Shown: positions 47,227 through 57,600 of the stretch, one piece after another
Layout: every line of letters begins with the position of its first letter
How positions within the stretch are numbered: the first letter of the stretch is position 1
Assembly: GCA_945885475.1 (NCBI GenBank)
Contig: CAMCYR010000003.1
Coordinates: 1 to 64,000 of the forward strand
Origin: Chitinophaga pinensis
GTDB lineage: Bacteria; Bacteroidota; Bacteroidia; 2-12-FULL-35-15
Direction: 5' to 3'
Length of the DNA stretch: 64,000 bases
Notes under the pieces: generated by a model
Told to the model about the DNA's origin: nothing
Seen by the model: only the letters and a program-made list of their open reading frames with translations
Databases searched by the model: none
Program-made: the position numbers and the translations under genes

Positions 47227-50061
47227 TCAATGTGCTTCCAGCCAATTTTTGCCAACACCCATTCCCACTTCCATAGGAATCACTAAACCGGGAATTGCAT
47301 TTTTCATGCGGCTTTCAATGATCGGCTTCACAATTTCCAACTCTTCTTTCAACACATCAAATACCAATTCATCATGCACCTGCAAAAGCATTTTTGATTT
47401 GATTCCCATTGCGATAAAATCTTTTTGAATATTGATCATTGCGATTTTTAACATATCAGCAGCACTCCCCTGAATTGGAGAATTGATCGCATTCCTTTCG
47501 GCATATCCTCTCACTGTATGATTGCTTGAATTTATATCACGAAGATATCTTCTACGACCCATGATCGTTTCAACATATCCTTTTTCACGGGCTTGCTCAA
47601 TACTTTCATCCATATACGCTTTGATACGCGGATATTTTTCAAAATAATTTTCAATAATATTGGCGGCTTCTTTTCGGGGAATGTTCAAACGTTCGGATAA
47701 TCCGAAAGCCGATATTCCATAGATAATTCCAAAATTCACCATCTTAGCATTCCTACGCATATCAGCTGTTACTTCCTCCAAAGAAATATTGTAAACCTTT
47801 GCGGCTGTCGCTTTATGAATATCCTGTCCGGATTGAAATGCTTCTATCATACCTTCATCCTTACTAAGCTCTGCAATAATTCTTAATTCGATCTGAGAAT
47901 AATCGGCAGAAAGTAAAATATAATTTTCGTTACGGGCAACGAATGCCTTTCTGATCTCTCTACCTCTCTCGGTTCTGATCGGTATATTTTGCAGATTCGG
48001 ATTATCAGAGCTCAGTCGGCCCGTTACCGCTACTACCTGATTGTAAGAAGTATGAATTCTATTGGTTTGAGAATTAACCAATTCCGGTAAGGTATCTACG
48101 TAGGTGTTTTTCAATTTAACGAGTTCGCGGTAATCCAATATTTTAACTACAATCTCATGTTTACCAACGAGTTTCGCTAAAACTTCTTCACCGGTAGCAT
48201 ACTGGCCGGTTTTTGTCTTTTTAGGTTTCTCAGCAATCTGCAGCACATCGAATAAAATTTCACCTACCTGTTTAGGAGAAGAAACATTAAATGCTGTTCC
48301 ACCCAAGTGTTGGATCTCCTTCTCTACAATTAAAATATCTTTCTCTAATTCAACCGACAATTCTTTCAGTGCATTCTTGTCAAGAGCAATACCCTCTTCT
48401 TCCATCGCTGCAAGAACAGTAATCAGAGGAATTTCAATTTCCTCGAATAGTTTTTTTGTATTCGGCTCTGTCATCATTCCTTCAAACTTATTTTTTAGCT
48501 GAAGAGTAATATCGGCATCTTCGGAAGCATATTCTTTAATATCTTCTAAAGGAACATCACGCATATTCAATTGCCCCTTCCCTTTTTTACCGATCAGCGT
48601 TTCAATGGAAACGGGAGAATAGTTCAAATAGGTTTCAGCAAGAACATTCATATTGTGGCGCATTTCAGGCTGAATCAAAAAATGAGCGACCATGGTATCA
48701 AATAATTTACCTTTCAGTTGAACGTTGTATTTTCTTAAAATAGAAAGATCATATTTAATATTCTGACCGATAAGCGTACTGTTTTCATTTTCAAAAACAG
48801 GTTTGAATTCATCTACGATCAACTGTGCTTCCGTTTGATCTTGAGGAACAGGAATATAGAAAGCCTCTCCTGTTTTATAGGCAAAAGATAATCCAACCAG
48901 TTCGGCTGTATACGTATCTAAACCAGTCGTTTCTGTATCGAAACAAACCTCTTGTTGTTGAAGAAGTTCAGCAATCAATGCTGCTCTTTTTTCTTTTGTA
49001 TCGGCCAGTTGATAGGAATGGGCAACATCATGTATTGTGCTGAAATTTTTCGGAGCGTCGACAGCATCCTGAGTAAACACATCAAGCTCCGTTGCAACAC
49101 CAAACATATCTATTTGATCAGGATCGGATTTTTTTATTTTTAAGGCAGGCGACTTACCAACTTCTGTGCTAGCGGCAAGCGGTTCACCAAGAATCTGCTC
49201 TGCCAATCTTCTGAATTCAAGTTCAGTGAATAACTCTCTTAACGCTTCTCTGTTCGGCTCTTCGATCTCCAACGCTTTTTCATCCAGCTCAACAGGAACA
49301 TCACAAATAATGGTTGCAAGCCATTTTGATTGAATGGCCATTTCCTTATTCAGTTCAACTTTTTCTTTTAATTTCCCTTTGAGTTTATCAGTATTCAACA
49401 ATAGATTTTCAATGGTGCCAAAATCTTTCACAAGCTGAATGGCTGTTTTTTCTCCCACTCCAGGGATACCCGGAATATTATCCACTTTATCACCCATCAA
49501 TCCTAAAATATCGATCAGCTGATCCACATTTTGAATATCCCATTTTTTACAAACCTCGGCAGTACCCATAATTTCAGCACCATTTCCCATTCGTGCCGGT
49601 TTATAGATAAAAATATTTTCTGAAACCAACTGTCCGTAATCTTTATCCGGAGTCATCATATAGGTAGTGAAGCCTTGCTTTTCGGCAAGTTTAGCAAGCG
49701 TACCGATCACATCATCCGCCTCAAAACCGGCTTTAGAAATAACTGGAATATTAAATCCTTCAATTACTTTAATTATATAGGGAATGGCCAATGCAAGGTC
49801 CTCGGGCATTTCTTCGCGGTTGGCTTTGTATTCGGTAAATTCAATATGACGGACGGTTTGTTCGGGAGTATCAAAAACGACGGCAATGTGAGTAGGTTTT
49901 TCTTTTTTCAGAACTTCCAACAGCGTATTCGTGAAGCCTAGAACAGCGGAGGTATTTAATCCTTTAGAATTTATACGGTGATTGTTTGCAAAAGCAAAAT
50001 AAGCACGATAAATGAGGGCAAAAGCATCTAATAAAAAAAGTTTTTTATTGTTTTCAGGCAT
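47227..50061 (-). CDS. polA: DNA polymerase I
   Basis: 944 residues with all three domains. The 5' nuclease (about 1-300; LMGDKVDNIPGIPGVGEKTA) comes first. The 3'-5' exonuclease (about 350-540) keeps its acidic residues (FDTETTGLD near 377, NIKYDLSILRKY, EDADITLQL), so proofreading should be active. The polymerase has DYSQIELR (about 718), the O-helix region RRNAKMVNFGIIYG and VHDELVF (about 896). It fills gaps and removes Okazaki primers. It converges with the DUF1571 gene and starts about 100 nt past the terminator of the next gene upstream. Confidence 0.98.
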   Translation of the reverse strand: MPENNKKLFLLDAFALIYRAYFAFANNHRINSKGLNTSAVLGFTNTLLEVLKKEKPTHIAVVFDTPEQTVRHIEFTEYKANREEMPEDLALAIPYIIKVIEGFNIPVISKAGFEADDVIGTLAKLAEKQGFTTYMMTPDKDYGQLVSENIFIYKPARMGNGAEIMGTAEVCKKWDIQNVDQLIDILGLMGDKVDNIPGIPGVGEKTAIQLVKDFGTIENLLLNTDKLKGKLKEKVELNKEMAIQSKWLATIICDVPVELDEKALEIEEPNREALRELFTELEFRRLAEQILGEPLAASTEVGKSPALKIKKSDPDQIDMFGVATELDVFTQDAVDAPKNFSTIHDVAHSYQLADTKEKRAALIAELLQQQEVCFDTETTGLDTYTAELVGLSFAYKTGEAFYIPVPQDQTEAQLIVDEFKPVFENENSTLIGQNIKYDLSILRKYNVQLKGKLFDTMVAHFLIQPEMRHNMNVLAETYLNYSPVSIETLIGKKGKGQLNMRDVPLEDIKEYASEDADITLQLKNKFEGMMTEPNTKKLFEEIEIPLITVLAAMEEEGIALDKNALKELSVELEKDILIVEKEIQHLGGTAFNVSSPKQVGEILFDVLQIAEKPKKTKTGQYATGEEVLAKLVGKHEIVVKILDYRELVKLKNTYVDTLPELVNSQTNRIHTSYNQVVAVTGRLSSDNPNLQNIPIRTERGREIRKAFVARNENYILLSADYSQIELRIIAELSKDEGMIEAFQSGQDIHKATAAKVYNISLEEVTADMRRNAKMVNFGIIYGISAFGLSERLNIPRKEAANIIENYFEKYPRIKAYMDESIEQAREKGYVETIMGRRRYLRDINSSNHTVRGYAERNAINSPIQGSAADMLKIAMINIQKDFIAMGIKSKMLLQVHDELVFDVLKEELEIVKPIIESRMKNAIPGLVIPMEVGMGVGKNWLEAH

Positions 50062-50141
50062 AACAAATTATGAATTTAAATATTTCATAAAAATAGCCGA
50101 AAAATCCCAGTAAGCGAGAACTGTTTAAAAGTATTTTGGAA

Positions 50142-50170
50142 ATAAAAAAGCTAGGAGAAATTCTCCCGGC
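50142..50170 (-). terminator. Terminator of the small exported protein gene at 50193
   Basis: On the minus strand GGAGAA pairs with TTCTCC across a TT-rich loop, extended by an outer GC pair, and is followed by CTTTTTTATTT. It lies about 25 nt past the stop codon. Confidence 0.6.
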
Positions 50171-50192
50171 ACCTGTAAAATGAATTATTCAA

Positions 50193-50759
50193 TTAGTTGG
50201 ATGCAGACTTATTATATGCATTAAACAACTCAACAATATTTCCGTATTCGTATTTTTTTTCTTCAAGCGCTTTTACAATCTCTTCATTATCAGACATCGC
50301 TTCCACCACTTGTTTTTGGAATTTACCTGATTTTATCTTCATAAACTCACCCGATTTTTTTTCCATATAATAATCGGATTTTACTTTAATATCATTCATC
50401 TGCAAAACTTCGATCTGTGATTCATACAGATTTACAGATCCTTTCGATAAGCGCTTTACAAACACTTGCTCTCCGTCAACATTGCGGGAAACAAATGTTA
50501 CTCCCTCAACGCAATATTCTTTGATCTTTGTCGGGTTGAATGTTTTGATTTCCCCGCCTTCCTTTTTACGATAAGCGGCTTTGGTGAAACTGTCAAACTC
50601 ACGCTTTGGATTCTTCTTTACTTCACCTTTAAGTGTATCACCATTCAACATGACCACATAACCGGGAAAATATTTCGCTTGGGCAAATGTTTTAACTTTT
50701 AAAGCCGTGAGAATAGCTACCACCACTATAGTCATGGAGAAAATGTTATTTATTTTCAT
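50193..50759 (-). CDS. Exported protein of unknown function
   Basis: 188 residues. Signal peptide (MKINNIFSMTIVVVAILTAL, ending TFAQ), then a beta-rich domain opening with PGYVVMLNGDTLKGEVKKNP, a motif seen in several uncharacterised Bacteroidota exported proteins. The C-terminal third is helical and highly charged. Location is periplasmic or outer membrane; function is unknown. It is divergent from the L,D-transpeptidase gene. Confidence 0.78.
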   Translation of the reverse strand: MKINNIFSMTIVVVAILTALKVKTFAQAKYFPGYVVMLNGDTLKGEVKKNPKREFDSFTKAAYRKKEGGEIKTFNPTKIKEYCVEGVTFVSRNVDGEQVFVKRLSKGSVNLYESQIEVLQMNDIKVKSDYYMEKKSGEFMKIKSGKFQKQVVEAMSDNEEIVKALEEKKYEYGNIVELFNAYNKSASN

Positions 50760-50995
50760 AAATTGAATTTCAATAAATTAATATTTTTGTTTTAAAAGTT
50801 TCTACAAATTAAAAAAATAAATGTAGGTATAAAAACAGTACGTTTAAAACTCTCCTCAATTGTTAACAACTTATTAATAGCAAAAACGAGCCGTGGACAA
50901 GCCATTAAGAGCGCAAACAAATTACATCATCAATAAAAGAAGTACTTTCAACGGATGTGAAAGCAATTTTGTAAATTTGAAAAAATATTCAGCCA

Positions 50996-52669
50996 TTGAA
51001 ATCGTATCGTATTCTCTTTTTCCTTTTTGCCTGTACAATCATAACGGCTTGCAATAAATGTTCAGACGAAAAGCCAGAGGAAGTTGTGCTTGTAGAAAAA
51101 CCAGAAATGGTGAACGAAGAAACGACCAAATTAATTCAGGAAAAATTAAGCAAAACAGATACCAGCGATATTCTTTTTGTTGAAAACGATAGCTTATATG
51201 CTACACTATTTATCCTTGATTTTTATCGTCAGAGAAAATATTCAGTCGCTTTTACCGATAAAGGTCTGCTTACAAAAGAAGGAGATACACTTTTAACTGC
51301 CATCAAAAATGCTGAGGAGTATGGCTTGTATCGAGAAGACTACCACTTTCAAAAAATAAAGGATCTGATCAATTCGGCAAAGGATAGTCTTACAAATAAA
51401 GTTGATGTCGTAAAGTTGTTACATGCCGACTTACTTCTTGCTGATGCGTTTTTCACGATGGCTGTTCACATCAATAAAGGTCGCATCAATGCAGACAGCC
51501 TTACTTACGAATGGAAAGGCAATCAACTTGACACCAATATTGTTGAACTATTCAACACCGTTATTTCAAGAAATACAATTCGGATTGCATTTGACTCATT
51601 AGAACCAAAAAACGAATACTACCGAGCACTTAAATCTTCGTTAAAGAATTTAAAGTCCGAATTTAAAGATACAGACTGGGATAGCATCGCAAGCAGAGAA
51701 TCTGATTCCACAACTTTTATGTCAAGAGTTAAAGAGCGCTTGATAAAAAGCCACGATTACTTTGAAGAGTTTACCGGCTCCGATTCTATCAAACTTGTTA
51801 AATCGATCAAGAACTTTCAGTGCAAAAATAATTTAACTGAAGATGGAAAAATCGGAAAGCTCACGTTTAAAGCACTACAACGTACAAAACAGGATTACAT
51901 CGATCAGATAGCTGTGAATATGGAGCGCTGGCGTTGGTCGAAAGAACCAAGCGAAAAACAATACGTTTGGGTCAATATTCCGAAATTTGAAATGCACGTT
52001 GTTGAGGAAGATACCATTGTGATGCGATCACGGGTAATCGTTGGCGCTACGGATCATCAAACTCCATTATTGAAAAGTACCATCCGCTATTTTTTGATCT
52101 ACCCCTATTGGACAGTACCTCTCAGTATTGCAACAAAGGAAATTTTACCGATACTAAAACGGGATACTACTTATTTAAGCAGAAAGAATTTTGAAGTACT
52201 GGATAGGAACAATAAAAAGGTAGATGCATCAAAAATAAATTGGAAGAAATACTCAAAAAATTATTTCCCATGGAAATTAAGACAAGGTATAGGTGAAAAA
52301 AATTCACTCGGGATTTTAAAATTTAATTTCGAAAACAAATATGGTGTTTACATGCACGACACTGACAACCGAAAATTGTTCAACAGAGAAATGCGTGCAA
52401 TGAGTCACGGCTGCTGCCGCTTAGAAAAATTCATGAATTTTGCACAGTTCCTCATCCGCGATGACAGTATAAAATATCCAGTCGATTCATTGATCTCAGA
52501 TATAACGAAGGAAGAACAAAAGTACCTATACATCAAAAAACCTATCGCACTTTACTTTACATATTTCACAACAGAAGTGGATCAATTCGGGGAACTACAC
52601 TATTTTATTGATGTATACCATAGGGATGAAAAAATGCTGAAAGAAATGAGAAGAAAACGAAAATCTTAG
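50996..52669 (+). CDS. L,D-transpeptidase (YkuD), YcbB-like lipoprotein
   Basis: 557 residues starting at TTG (50996). Lipoprotein signal with Cys19 (IITAC). A peptidoglycan-binding-like segment (about 265-295; LVKSIKNFQCKNNLTEDGKI, then GKLTFKAL) precedes the YkuD domain (about 320-500). The catalytic motif is SHGCCRLEKF, with H471 and C473; a second Cys (C474) stands where most family members have Val or Ile. A C-terminal extension follows. It cross-links peptidoglycan by 3-3 bonds or attaches proteins to it. A TAAATTTG -7 match lies 16 nt upstream (50972-50979). Its stop codon overlaps that of hflX on the other strand. Confidence 0.92.
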   Translation: MKSYRILFFLFACTIITACNKCSDEKPEEVVLVEKPEMVNEETTKLIQEKLSKTDTSDILFVENDSLYATLFILDFYRQRKYSVAFTDKGLLTKEGDTLLTAIKNAEEYGLYREDYHFQKIKDLINSAKDSLTNKVDVVKLLHADLLLADAFFTMAVHINKGRINADSLTYEWKGNQLDTNIVELFNTVISRNTIRIAFDSLEPKNEYYRALKSSLKNLKSEFKDTDWDSIASRESDSTTFMSRVKERLIKSHDYFEEFTGSDSIKLVKSIKNFQCKNNLTEDGKIGKLTFKALQRTKQDYIDQIAVNMERWRWSKEPSEKQYVWVNIPKFEMHVVEEDTIVMRSRVIVGATDHQTPLLKSTIRYFLIYPYWTVPLSIATKEILPILKRDTTYLSRKNFEVLDRNNKKVDASKINWKKYSKNYFPWKLRQGIGEKNSLGILKFNFENKYGVYMHDTDNRKLFNREMRAMSHGCCRLEKFMNFAQFLIRDDSIKYPVDSLISDITKEEQKYLYIKKPIALYFTYFTTEVDQFGELHYFIDVYHRDEKMLKEMRRKRKS

Positions 52670-53868
52670 TATAAAAAATTGTTGTACGGATACCTTTTTT
52701 GATGCAACGCTTTCACTTTTTCATACAGCACCTTTTTGAATTCATCTAGATTTTTTTTATCAGTTGCTGAAATAAAAATACATTCTGAATTTAATTTATT
52801 CATCCATGTTTTTTTGAGATCATCCAAACTCAAATTCTTTTTTGTACTTGGTGTCAGGTCATCTTCCTCTTTTTCTTCAAAAACAAACGCATCAATCTTA
52901 TTAAACACCAACAATATCGGCTTATCACCGGCACCAATATCTGCCAGTGTCTGATTTACGACATTCAGCTGATCTTCAAAACTGGGATGAGAAATATCTA
53001 CAACATGCACAAGAATATCGGCTTCACGCACTTCATCTAAAGTAGATTTAAATGACTCCACCAACGTAGTTGGCAGTTTACGGATAAAACCAACAGTATC
53101 GGAAAGCAAGAATGGTAAATTTTCGATCACCACTTTCCGCACAGTTGTATCAAGCGTAGCAAACAATTTATTTTCAGCAAACACCTCACTCTTGCTCAAC
53201 ATATTCATGATGGTCGACTTACCGACATTGGTATAACCAACTAAAGCAACGCGGATCATATCCGCTCTGTTTTTACGTTGTGTTTCCATTTGGCGATCGA
53301 TGATCTTCAAGCGTTCTTTTAAAAATGCTATCCGGTCGCGTACAATCCTTCTATCGGTTTCAATCTCGGTTTCACCAGCACCTTTCATGCCGATACCACC
53401 CTTGATACGATCCAAGTGATCCCACATTTTCGTCAGTCGGGGCAAAAGATAAATAGATTGCGCAAGTTCAACTTGCGTTTTCGCATGCGCTGTGCGCGCT
53501 CTAGCAGCAAATATATCAAGAATCAACCGTGTACGGTCAACCACTTTTATTTTAATTTCCTTTTCGGTATTGATTTCTTTTTCAAGATTCCGTTGCTGTG
53601 CGGGAGAAAGTTCATCATCAAAAATAACAATATCGACCTGATGATCTACAACAAAAGTACGGACATCATTTAATTTTCCAGCACCAATAAAGGTTCGGGA
53701 ATCGGGATGTTCCAGGCGTTGCGTATATCGTTTTAAAACTTTCGCACCAGCTGTTTCAGTCAAAAACTCTAATTCATCAAGATATTCTTTAGCAGTATCT
53801 TCATCCTGACTTCTATTTATCAAGCCAATCAAAACGGCTGTTTCTTGCTTCTTTCCGGTATCGTACAT
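52666..53868 (-). CDS. hflX: Ribosome-associated GTPase HflX
   Basis: 400 residues. N-terminal ATP/nucleotide-binding domain (DEDTAKEYLDELEFL, HPDSRTFIGAGKL, FDDELSPAQQRNLEKE), the Gly-rich linker GGIGMKGAGETEIETDRR, then the GTPase domain with G1 GYTNVGKST, G2 at TLDTT, G3 DTVGFIRKLP and G4 NKID. It splits stalled ribosomes. It lies 33 nt downstream of the SirB-cytochrome gene on the same strand. Confidence 0.96.
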   Translation of the reverse strand: MYDTGKKQETAVLIGLINRSQDEDTAKEYLDELEFLTETAGAKVLKRYTQRLEHPDSRTFIGAGKLNDVRTFVVDHQVDIVIFDDELSPAQQRNLEKEINTEKEIKIKVVDRTRLILDIFAARARTAHAKTQVELAQSIYLLPRLTKMWDHLDRIKGGIGMKGAGETEIETDRRIVRDRIAFLKERLKIIDRQMETQRKNRADMIRVALVGYTNVGKSTIMNMLSKSEVFAENKLFATLDTTVRKVVIENLPFLLSDTVGFIRKLPTTLVESFKSTLDEVREADILVHVVDISHPSFEDQLNVVNQTLADIGAGDKPILLVFNKIDAFVFEEKEEDDLTPSTKKNLSLDDLKKTWMNKLNSECIFISATDKKNLDEFKKVLYEKVKALHQKRYPYNNFLY

Positions 53869-53900
53869 TCAATATAGCAGTTTGGAACCTTCGAAAAATC

Positions 53901-54515
53901 TTAATTATTTTTTAATGTCTCGGTATATTCAGCAACTGCTTTAATTTGTTCGTCATTCAAAATTCCTCCAAACGGACCCATTGCATTTTTTCCGTTTTTG
54001 ATGATCTCCATTTTCGCATTAAGGTCCATTACAGATTGGCTAAGATCTTTTGCGCCCATTAAGGCTAATTTACCATCAGCACCATGGCAAGAAACGCAGC
54101 TTTTATTATATAATTCGGCACCATTCACAGTACTTTCAGAAATGGTAGACATACTTTTTGATTTTTGTTTTTTACTCATTTCAGCCAAACCATATGCCCC
54201 AACGATCAATAAAAGGGAAGCAACTGCCAAAATTTTATTTTGTTTTTTAAAGCCGATTACTGCTAATGGTATTGAAAGGAAAACAGCAACAATTTTTATG
54301 ATCAGCAATGATTTTATTTCAGGAAGCTGAATAAGCATATAAATTCCGGTTACTAAAAATAAGATGCTGACAATAATTTCAGGAACTTTAACCATTTTGG
54401 AAAATTTCAACAATGCTTCCTGCTTATTCAGCAATAGCAATGTGGTTTTAATGAGATAGATAAGTAAAAATAATACTACTACCAAGAGGTGTGTGTGGCG
54501 AATTCCTGTTTCCAT
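53901..54515 (-). CDS. SirB-like membrane protein fused to cytochrome c
   Basis: 204 residues from the ATG at 54515; the longer frame adds 19 basic residues. The N-terminal part has four transmembrane helices in the SirB pattern (IRHTHLLVVVLFLLIYLIKT, then VTGIYMLIQL). After a Lys/Ser linker a c-type cytochrome domain follows (about 130-204) with the haem-binding CVSCH, a distal Met in NAMGPFGGILNDEQIKAVAEY. The haem should sit on the periplasmic side. Electron partner unknown. The fusion seems compact and complete rather than broken. Confidence 0.88.
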   Translation of the reverse strand: METGIRHTHLLVVVLFLLIYLIKTTLLLLNKQEALLKFSKMVKVPEIIVSILFLVTGIYMLIQLPEIKSLLIIKIVAVFLSIPLAVIGFKKQNKILAVASLLLIVGAYGLAEMSKKQKSKSMSTISESTVNGAELYNKSCVSCHGADGKLALMGAKDLSQSVMDLNAKMEIIKNGKNAMGPFGGILNDEQIKAVAEYTETLKNN

Positions 54516-54629
54516 TTTTTTATTTTTTTGTACAGCCAAAAGTACTAAAAATCCTCGAATTTTACCAGTCATACAATTTTAAACAGAAATCCGTTTAAAA
54601 TGGTATTTTTGTTTAGAACAAATTTAGAT

Positions 54630-57600
54630 ATGAAAAAAATAATTCTATTCCTTCTTGCTATTTCTTATGCCGCTGCAATTGTTGCTCAAGAAACATTTCC
54701 TGTAAACGGAACGTCCAATAAAAATCATGTGATCTATGCCTTCATCAATGCGAAAGTAATTGTTGATGCAGATCAAACCATTGATAACGGAACAATAGTT
54801 ATAAAAGACGGACTCATCTTTTCGGTAGGGACAAAAATTCCTATTCCGCAAGGTTCAGTGATCGTTGACTTGAAGGGCAAAACAATTTACCCCGGGCTAA
54901 TTGATGCATATACTTCTTATGGCATGCAGGAAACAAAACGCTCATCCGGTGGCGGCTACCCGCAGATAGAAAGCAATACAAAAGGAGCTTACGGCTGGAA
55001 TCAGGCGATTAAGGCTGAAAACGATGCAATAAAAAACTTTACTAAAGATACTAAAAGTGCAGAAGAATATCGGAAACTGGGATTCGGAGCAGTACTCACC
55101 TTTCAGAAAGACGGAATTGTGAGAGGTTCAGGAAGTGTGGTTACATTATCGGATAATCGTGAAAACGAGCTGATCCTAAATGAAAAGGCTGCGGCCATGT
55201 ATTCTTTCGACAAAGGCACTTCGGCTCAGGATTATCCTTCTTCATTAATGGGCTCAATAGCTTTATTGCGTCAAACGTATCTGGATGCAAGTTGGTACAA
55301 GTCGGATAAAACAAAAAAAGAATTTAATATTTCGTTGGATGCATTTAATATGCTTCAATCTCTGCCTCAGATATTTGAAAGTAACGACAAATTAAATGCA
55401 TTGCGTGCGGATAAGATCGGTGACGAATTTAAAGTAAAATACATTATCAAGGGAAGCGGCAACGAATACCAACGATTGGAAGACATCAAGTCAACAGGAT
55501 GTAAATTTATTATGCCTGTGAACTTTCCAATCGCCTATGATGTAGAAGATGCTTACGATGCGAATTATGTTTCATTGTCGGAATTAAAACACTGGGAAAT
55601 GGCTCCTGTTAATCTATTTGCAATGGAAAAAAACGGAGTGGTTTTCGCAATTACAGCATCCGACTTGAAAGACAAAAAAGATTTCTGGAAAAATTTACGT
55701 AAAGCCATCTCTTTTGGTTTATCTGAAAAACAAGCACTTCTTTCGCTGACAAGCATTCCGGCAGAAATGTTGAACTTAAGCGACAAGATTGGTAAACTAA
55801 AAGAAGGAATGATCGCTAATTTCATAATCACTTCCGGTAATTTATTTGATGAAAAAACGATCATTTATGAAAACTGGATCCAGGGAAATGCTTATAAAAT
55901 AAATGACTACAACACGATTGACATCAGAGGGAATTACGACTTTTCATTTGGCCCCGAAAGAGTGCTGCACCAGCTGAAAATTGAAGGTGAATTAGATAAA
56001 CTAAAAGCAACCTTACACACTGATACAGCCAAAGCAGCTGTTAACATTACAGTTTCGGGATATTCTGTTTCAATGAGTTTCAATACTATTAATTCAAACG
56101 GCACAATCCGTTTGAGTGGAAACATTTCTTCTGATCCATTAAAAATGAATGGAACTGGGCAGACACCGGATGGATCTTGGATAAATTGGAGTGCAAATTA
56201 TTCGGGGACGGTAATAGCAACGGTAAAAAAAGATTCAATAAAAAAGGATTCATTAAAAAAAGAAGCAATCAAATTCGGGCAAGTGATCTACCCATTTTGT
56301 GCTTACGGAAAGCAGAGTGATGAGCGCGAAGGATTCAGTAAATATGTCAGTGACTTTAAAACACGATACGATGCTGTTTTAATCAAACATGTTACGGTTT
56401 GGACGAATGAGGCAGAAGGAATTTTAAAAAATCAGGATGTATATATTACCGAAGGGCGCATTGTGCGTATCGCTGATGACATTGGAGCACCAAAACTGGC
56501 CTTCGCGAAAGTAATTGATGGAACAGGAAAACATCTTACTGCAGGTATCATTGATGAACATTCACACATCGCCTTAAGCAGCGTTAATGAAGGAACACAA
56601 GCATCTAGTGCAGAAGTGCGCATGGGAGACGTAATCAATTCGGAAGACATTAATATTTACCGTCAACTTTCAGGAGGTGTAACAACATCCCAATTGCTTC
56701 ACGGCTCGGCAAATCCGATTGGTGGCCAATCAGCGATCATCAAATTACGCTGGGGAAAATCTCCTGAAGAAATGAAATTTGAAAGAGCGGATGGCTTCAT
56801 CAAATTTGCTCTGGGGGAAAATGTAAAACAAAGTAACTGGGGAGATGTAAACACCATTCGTTTTCCTCAATCTAGAATGGGAGTTGAACAAGTGTACTAT
56901 GATGCTTTTACACGTGCAAAAGAATACGAAATAAAACAAAAAGCATATGCAGCACTGTCTGAAAAAGCTAAAGCTACTGCTGTACCTTTCAGAAGAGATC
57001 TTGAACTCGAAGCTGTTGCAGAGATCCTGAATAAAAAACGATTTATTACCTGTCACTCATACGTTCAGTCGGAAATAAATATGTTGATGCATGTTGGCGA
57101 TTCAATGGGTTTTAAGGTCAACACCTTTACACATATTTTAGAAGGCTATAAGGTAGCGGATAAAATGAAAGCACATGAGGCGGGTGCCTCAACGTTCAGC
57201 GACTGGTGGGCCTATAAGATGGAAGTAAAAGATGCGATCCCCTATAATGCAGCATTACTTTCAAAAGCAGGAATTGTAACCGCAATCAATTCAGATGATG
57301 CAGAAATGGGACGAAGATTAAATCAGGAAGCTGCAAAAGCTATTAAATATGGCGGATTATCAGAAGAAGAAGCATTAAAATTAGTGACGCTTAATCCTGC
57401 AAAATTGTTGCACATCGACAAAAAAGTTGGTAGTATAAAAGTTGGTAAAGATGCGGATGTAGTGCTTTGGTCAGATAATCCTTTATCGGTTTATGCGAAA
57501 GTTGAAAAGACAATTATTGACGGGCAGATTTATTTTGACGCAGAAGAGGATGTTAAAATGAGAAGCGCAATTCAAAAAGAAAGAGCACGTATCATTCAGA

